Positions 58,827-64,000 of a stretch of 64,000 bases of DNA are shown here, in pieces. The notes beneath the pieces were generated by a model. It saw only the letters and a list, made by a program, of their open reading frames with translations, ran no database searches and was not told the DNA's origin. Each line of letters opens with the position of its first letter. Within the stretch, counting starts at the first letter, position 1. Both the position numbers and the translations under genes were made by a program. Source of the DNA: Cunninghamella blakesleeana (Eukaryota; Mucoromycota; Mucoromycetes; Mucorales; Cunninghamellaceae); the NCBI GenBank assembly GCA_017871115.1, contig JAFCIZ010000006.1, positions 2,480,001 through 2,544,000 on the forward strand. Reading direction: 5' to 3'.

Positions 58827-60719
58827 TTATAAATCAAAAGACCAAATTTTAAAATAAGGAAGAGGATTATGATTATCCATTAAAAGGCCCATTATTTTAT
58901 CATGATCCATTTGTAGCCATTTCATATGATGTGTTGTTGTTATATGTTGTTGTTGTTGATCATCATCATCATTGTATTTTAAATTAACCATATAATCATT
59001 TCCCCTCACTTTACATTGGTCTAAACTTAATAAGTCCCACATTTTTAACCCATAACGATCCCCACTTACCAATCGACCTTGACTAGCATCCATTGCTAAA
59101 TAATTGACTTGACTTGTATGTCCAAATAAGGTTTGCACATAAGCAAGTCGAAAATCATCTGCTGCATTAATAGTGGCGTTGCTCATTTTTATCGATGGTA
59201 ACGATGATGATGTTGTATCATGATGATAAAAACGATATTGTTTAATAGTGTTATTGGAATGAGAGGTCATTAAAAATGGTTCTGAATAAATCATAGATGT
59301 CATAGGGGGATCCACCCTTGATGAGGTAGCAGCAGTAGTTCTATTTGTAAAAAAGAGCTGATCTTGGCATAAAATTGAACAATGTCTTGATGAAATGAGC
59401 GTATTTTTTGATAGTATCATTTCCTATATTAATAATAGAACAAATAAATAAAAATACAAATAAACAACTGGCTCTGTCCGTCTTCCTTTCTTTTTTTTTA
59501 TTATATATATATATATATATATTTACTTGAACACCAATGGAAGAAGCATTTAAACCAATATGCATGCCAAAAAATAAAAGAGCACACCATTGATGACTAG
59601 AAGAAGAAGTGGTCGATTTTTTTCGATTTAATTGTAATATAATAGGAGACCAATGAACATTACTTTGTAAATGATAAATTAAACGAGGTGGTTGATAAGA
59701 GACATCATAATATTCTAATTTCATACTTTCTGTACAAAAGGTTATTATGTTGTCACATATATCCATTGCAATAACGGCATCTTTTTCTTGACATGAATGA
59801 CGATAAGTATAATTTTTTTGATACAAAAGAAGAGGTTTACACTCGTTCTTGTTGATTATTAATTCCCATATCATATATTGGGCATGGCTTGTACCAACGA
59901 TTAAAGTAAAGCTGTTCTTCTTCTTCTTATTGTTGTTAATGTTCTTTTTTAGTTTAAGGCAGGTGATAGTATGTTGTTGTGGTTGAAATAATTGTTCATC
60001 CATAATCGTATAAATATGGGTAGGTTGTGTATTTTGTAGTTGCCATATTTCTATTTTTGTACTGTCTTGGTTAATAAAACAAAGAATATCGTGTGTATAT
60101 TGAATAAAACGCTGTGTATTATTATTATAACTGTTGCTGATATTTAAGTTGATATTAATATTTAACTGAGTTGACGTACAGTGTCCTAACAAGAAAATAT
60201 AATAAACCAATAAAAAAGAGAATAAATGGATTGTAATAAACAGTTTCCTATAGTAATGTCATAATAATAATAATAATAATGATTATAAATACCAGATAGC
60301 CAATTATGATTTATACGATAAAGATCCTTCCATTTGTGGTTTGCTATTTGAACTTGAGAACTAGATGCCCATTTTGCTTTAAAGTGGCTTAAAGGTTTAT
60401 CAAACTTTTCTTCATATAAAGGGCGCCATAACTTTAATGAATTTAAAAGAACAATAAAAAAAAAGTTATATTAAAAATGGTGAAAATAAGGAAAAGGATC
60501 TTGCTTTTTTTTTAAATAATAATAATATATATTTACAGCAAAAGTATCGTTAGCTAGTCTATACCAAGTTTTATTCACTTTTTCACAATTGATTAAATCG
60601 GTTGCTGTTAAATAACTAAATATATTTAAAATAATTTCGTCTGAAAACAATTTTTTCGTAAAATCAATGCGGTACTGCTGTTGTTGTCTTTTTTGTTTTT
60701 TTAAAGGGGGTGGTGGCAT
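58827..60719 (-). CDS. F-box protein with WD-like beta-propeller
   Basis: F-box proteins choose substrates for SCF ubiquitin ligases. The product is 525 aa from four exons: 60537-60719, 60293-60431, 59527-60185 and 58827-59423. After MPPPPLKKQKRQQQQ, the F-box reads LFSDEIILNIFSYLTATDLI, NCEKVNKTWYRLANDTF and LWRPLYEEKF. The rest shows weak WD-type repeats: DSTKIEIWQLQN, LIVGTSHAQYMIWEL, LFGHTSQVNYLAMD and RLVSGDRYGLKMWDLLSL. No substrate can be inferred. Low-complexity Asn, Gln, Ser and Asp runs interrupt the propeller. Confidence 0.85.
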
Positions 60720-62351
60720 TCAATATGGTTTTTGGATTTATTATTACTGGAAAAAAAATCAAAAGAAAAAGGGTGAAAAAAAAAAACTGCGGGGTTTTAT
60801 TTTTCATTTTTTTTAAATTTTTTTAAAGCAGTAAAAAATTAAAGTTGATCAGACATTCATAATAATAGAATATCAATAAAAAAAAAGGAGGGAGAATGTA
60901 GTATTTAACGTTTTTCTTTTTTATGATAAAATAATATAGGATGATTTTTACTTTCTCGATAACATTTTAATAAACATATACATTAAATATATGTATTTTA
61001 TTTCTAATTATAAAAAAAGAATAATCGAATGTAACAGAATAAAAAAAATCTCATATAATGAGAAAAATTATTCACATTTTGTCATACAATAAAATTTTAT
61101 TTTAATAAAATCAAGTGAAAATGAGGTGGAATATAATAGATAATTTGAACACTTTTCTCCGCTTAGATATAATCATCCACCAATCAATACGATCTATTTG
61201 AATATGCTGGTGCTATACTAAAATTTATAATAATAAAATCAATCTGGTTTTTCTTTTTAATTTATTAATAGCTATATTGTTCCCTTCACTTTTAAACAGT
61301 TAAATAAATAACGAAGAATGGTCGAGAATTATCACTAATTTATTAAATTATATTAAAATAAAGGATACGAGCTGGCATAGAAATGCTATCTGCATCTTTC
61401 ATTTTTTTTAATTTTTATCAAGATAAAGATACTCGGAAGATGTCATTTTCTGTTAAAAAAGATCATGGTTAGTCGGCACTTGAATATTTGCATTATTTAA
61501 ATTTATGTTTTTTAAAATAACAATTTAATATAATTTTACAATATGTTGTCTTGGCAACTAGGATTATAAAAAGGAAAAAAAAAGGAAAAACTATACATCC
61601 CCGCAATAAATCATTAAAAGAAGTACATATAATATATACATATATATATTTATATATTCTCCTTAAGAATATATAATTGAAATCAAATAAATCATTTTCC
61701 TAAAAAGATTGACAAATAATATGTATCTTGGTATTTTTCCTTTTGTATCACAAACCTTTTTTTAACAATAACTTCTTATTTTAAAATCAACCTTTTTTTT
61801 TCCTTCTATTAAATAAAGTTGATTCTTGATATATATATAAAAAAAAAGGTTAGTTTATCAATCACCAAAAGTTACACATGAAAATGAATTCAATAACCGC
61901 TTATAAATTATTATATGTGTATGTTTTATCAAAAAAGGGAGATATTACTATAAAAACGGGTTACCAGGAGAGCGTTTTTTTATTTTTTATATATATAAAA
62001 GAAAAAAATAGTATGTAGATTATAAAATATTGTATTTAAGTAAGTTATTAATGAATTTATCATAAAAAAAAAGAAAAATAACCCACTCTCCCGCTCCTCC
62101 TCATTCTTATTTTTTTCATTTTTATTTTTTGAAGACAGACACAGAAAGAGAGGGAAAAAAAGTTGAGAACTTCAAGAAAGTAGAGCGTTCCTTAAAATCT
62201 TTTTTAAAGTTGTACAATATTAAATTAAGGAAAAAAAATTATTTATATATGTTTAAATTATATTTCCCTTTTTCTTTTTCTTTTTCTTTTTTTTTCTCTT
62301 CTTTAACTTTTTTTTTTTTAAAAAAAACCATTCCTTTCCTTTTATAAAAAG
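60720..62351. other. Divergent intergenic region
   Basis: 1.6 kb of AT-rich DNA with (AT)n near 61628-61655 and 61828-61838 and a (CTTTTT)n pyrimidine tract at about 62268-62290, close to the Kre9-like gene start. No gene is supported. Confidence 0.5.
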
Positions 62352-63420
62352 ATGATGAAATCTATTATTGTAGCTCTTTTTGCTGCCATCGCTATCGTCG
62401 CTGCTCAAACAAACCCCTTCTATGTCACCAACCCTCTTAGAGGTGCTACTTTAAAAGCTGGTCAAGAGTAAATAAAAAAAAAATCAATGCTAAAATAAAC
62501 TTTTTTAATAAAAATATGTAAACAAAAAAACAAAAGACTGTCAGTTATTAATTTTTTTTTTTTTTTTTTTACTATTCCTTTTTAAATTATATAGAGTTAC
62601 TCTTAGTAAGTTTCAACAGTTACTTTCAACCTGATTCATCTTATTCTTTATTTTTTAAGACAGTTTATTTATATTTATCAATTTTTTATTACTATTTCAT
62701 TATTATTTTTAGCTTGGTTAAATGGTGTTGATCAAAAAGTTCAAGTAAACATCATCCAAGGTGCTAACCCCAACGCTATGTCTCCTACTGGCGTTTCTTT
62801 CGAAGTTGATGGTGAATCTGGTTCTTACAAATACACTGTAGGTGTTTTTTAAACGAACTCTCCTATCATCATCAAAAAGAAAAAGAAGAGAAAAAAGGAG
62901 GATGGGACAAATTTTTTTCTAACGTGCCCATTTTTTTATTATTACTGTTATTTTTTAATATTGATATAGTTACCTACTACCCTTTCTCCTACCGGTGTTT
63001 ATGCTTTCCAATTCCAATATCAAGATGAAAGTGGCTCAAGGTAAGATATATATATATATATATATATACCATAATAGAAATGGGTTATTTATTATGATTA
63101 TTATTATTTTAAAAAATAGCGTCTTCGCTTACAGTGACCCTATTAGCATCACCGGTGGTACTGGATCTGCTTCTCCTTCTGGAACAGCCACTGGTAGTAC
63201 TACTGTTACCACTGCTACCCCTGTTACTACCACCACCCCCGCTGTTACTACTACTACCGTCCCTGTTAAAACCACTGTTACTACTACCACTACTAAAGCT
63301 ACCACTCCTTCCAACTCTGCTACTACTACCCCCAACAACGGTCAATCTGCCGCTTCTTCCATCAAAATCACTGCTCTTGCTTTGATTGCTCCTGCTGTTG
63401 TCTTAGCTTTATTCGCTTAA
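62352..63420 (+). CDS. Kre9/Knh1-like Ser/Thr-rich GPI-anchored surface protein
   Basis: Family members are wall or surface glycoproteins. The product is 207 aa from five exons: 62352-62467, 62595-62605, 62713-62837, 62970-63040 and 63120-63420. Signal peptide: MMKSIIVALFAAIAIVAAQ. The N-terminal Kre9/Knh1-like beta domain includes VTNPLRGATLKAGQEVTLTW, LNGVDQKVQVNIIQG and TGVYAFQFQYQDESGSSVFA. A Thr/Pro-rich stretch (TTVTTATPVTTTTPAVTTTT) suits O-glycosylation. The C-terminal SAASSIKITALALIAPAVVL is a typical GPI-attachment signal. Exon 2 is only 11 nt and supplies Val-Thr-Leu of the EVTLTW strand. Codon use is C-rich at third positions, suggesting high expression. Confidence 0.92.
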
Positions 63421-63761
63421 ATTTTTTTATAATTTTATAATTTTATTTATTTATTTATTATATATATATATATATTTAAAAAAAAATAATATAAGTCTTT
63501 TTTTTTATTTATTTATATATATTACTATTACTATTACTATTTTTATTCTATAATGATTATTATTAATTTATTATACTGTGATATTTATTGTTTTTTTAAA
63601 ATTTAATAAATTATTGTCATTTTTTTTTCATTTTTTAATTTAAGTATGGGGATGTATGCTTGTTGGGTATGCTTTTTTTTTTTATTAATTTTTTTTTAAA
63701 GAAAACCAAAATGAGAGATAGTATATATATAGTAATGTAAATATTTTTATAAGTATGTTAG

Positions 63762-63824
<63 letters not shown>

Positions 63825-63877
63825 CGTATTTGATAATGCTAATCTTCAATTGTACAAAAAAAAAAAAATGGAGGTGA
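63421..63877. other. Convergent 3' intergenic with (TA)n-(TG)n
   Basis: Contains a (TA)n run at about 63763-63805 passing into (TG)n at 63806-63822, a typical compound microsatellite. No gene is seen. Confidence 0.7.
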
Positions 63878-64000
63878 TTATAATAATCCATCGTTACGGA
63901 ACAGCATCATATATTGATATCCAGTATGTGCAAAAGTAAATTCTTGATTACTTAATCCAACCTGTTCAAAATTATAATTGTATTCACATGATAATTGGGC
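63878..64000 (-). CDS. C-terminal end of an unidentified gene, cut by window edge
   Basis: The minus-strand frame is open from the window edge to TAA at 63878-63880 and encodes 40 residues: AQLSCEYNYNFEQVGLSNQE, then FTFAHTGYQYMMLFRNDGLL. Codon use is gene-like and the stop is followed by AT-rich 3' flank. No family is recognised from this short piece. Confidence 0.6.
   Translation of the reverse strand, partial: AQLSCEYNYNFEQVGLSNQEFTFAHTGYQYMMLFRNDGLL

Noticed and set aside
60530..60781. Alternative unspliced end of the F-box exon 1 and nearby hydrophobic frames
   Set aside because: Reading into the intron gives VNIYYYYLKKK, whereas splicing at GTAAAT joins the F-box to the conserved LWRPLYEEKF segment.
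63109..63385. Ser/Gly-rich, Val-rich and Leu-rich frames over the end of the Kre9-like gene
   Set aside because: They are shadows of the Thr-repeat coding sequence; the plus-strand frame has a family domain, signal peptide and GPI signal.

Overview
The window is eukaryotic nuclear DNA from a very AT-rich fungus. Coding stretches are moderately AT-rich and intergenic DNA is dominated by A/T runs and (AT)n. Genes carry many short introns with GTAAGT/GTAAAT-type donors and TAG acceptors. A DIRS-like retroelement, Ty3/Gypsy elements, two chitin-deacetylase-family genes and a Kre9/Knh1-like wall protein together suggest an early-diverging fungus, most likely Mucoromycota. That placement is inference; no species-diagnostic sequence is present.

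Left third (1-15.3 kb) is a retroelement cluster. It opens with the 5' end of a minus-strand DIRS-like element cut by the window edge. Next is Ty3/Gypsy element 1 (about 819-6721): diverged LTRs, gag, a pol truncated inside the reverse transcriptase, and a separate unidentified ORF where RNase H and integrase should be. A tRNA-Thr(AGU) gene lies at 6954-7026 on the minus strand. Immediately upstream of the tRNA 5' end sits Ty3/Gypsy element 2 (7036-14241), with two 580-bp LTRs that look identical, a 4-bp target duplication, gag with zinc knuckle, protease-RT-RNase H, and integrase. A related solo LTR follows at 14779-15260. In both elements gag and pol overlap in the -1 frame and a canonical-type slippery heptamer lies at the end of gag.

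Right two thirds (16-64 kb) is a gene-dense host region, with exon structures rebuilt here by reading frame and splice signals: coronin, a CHIP-type U-box/TPR co-chaperone ubiquitin ligase, epsin, chitin deacetylase, an isochorismatase-like hydrolase, a CBM21 protein phosphatase 1 targeting subunit, a membrane-anchored GRAM protein, Ufd1, the tRNA methyltransferase Trm13, an orphan zinc-finger protein, a 13-exon MFS transporter, a small coiled-coil protein, a Ded1/DDX3 helicase, a deacetylase-like pseudoenzyme, a Pep4-type vacuolar aspartyl protease, ribosomal protein eL6, an F-box/beta-propeller protein, a Kre9-like GPI protein and the C-terminus of an unknown gene. The genes are mostly unrelated housekeeping functions; two themes recur, wall/surface biology (two deacetylase-family proteins, the Kre9-like protein) and ubiquitin-linked proteostasis (CHIP, Ufd1, F-box protein, epsin UIMs).

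Most interesting observations: a Ty3-like element a few bases upstream of a Pol III gene; matching -1 frameshift signals in two elements; an inverted, decayed piece of TRM13 separated from its parent by an unusual 12/20-nt interspersed minisatellite; a deacetylase fold that has lost its catalytic motifs; and intron architecture with three GC-AG introns sharing one donor and several micro-exons.
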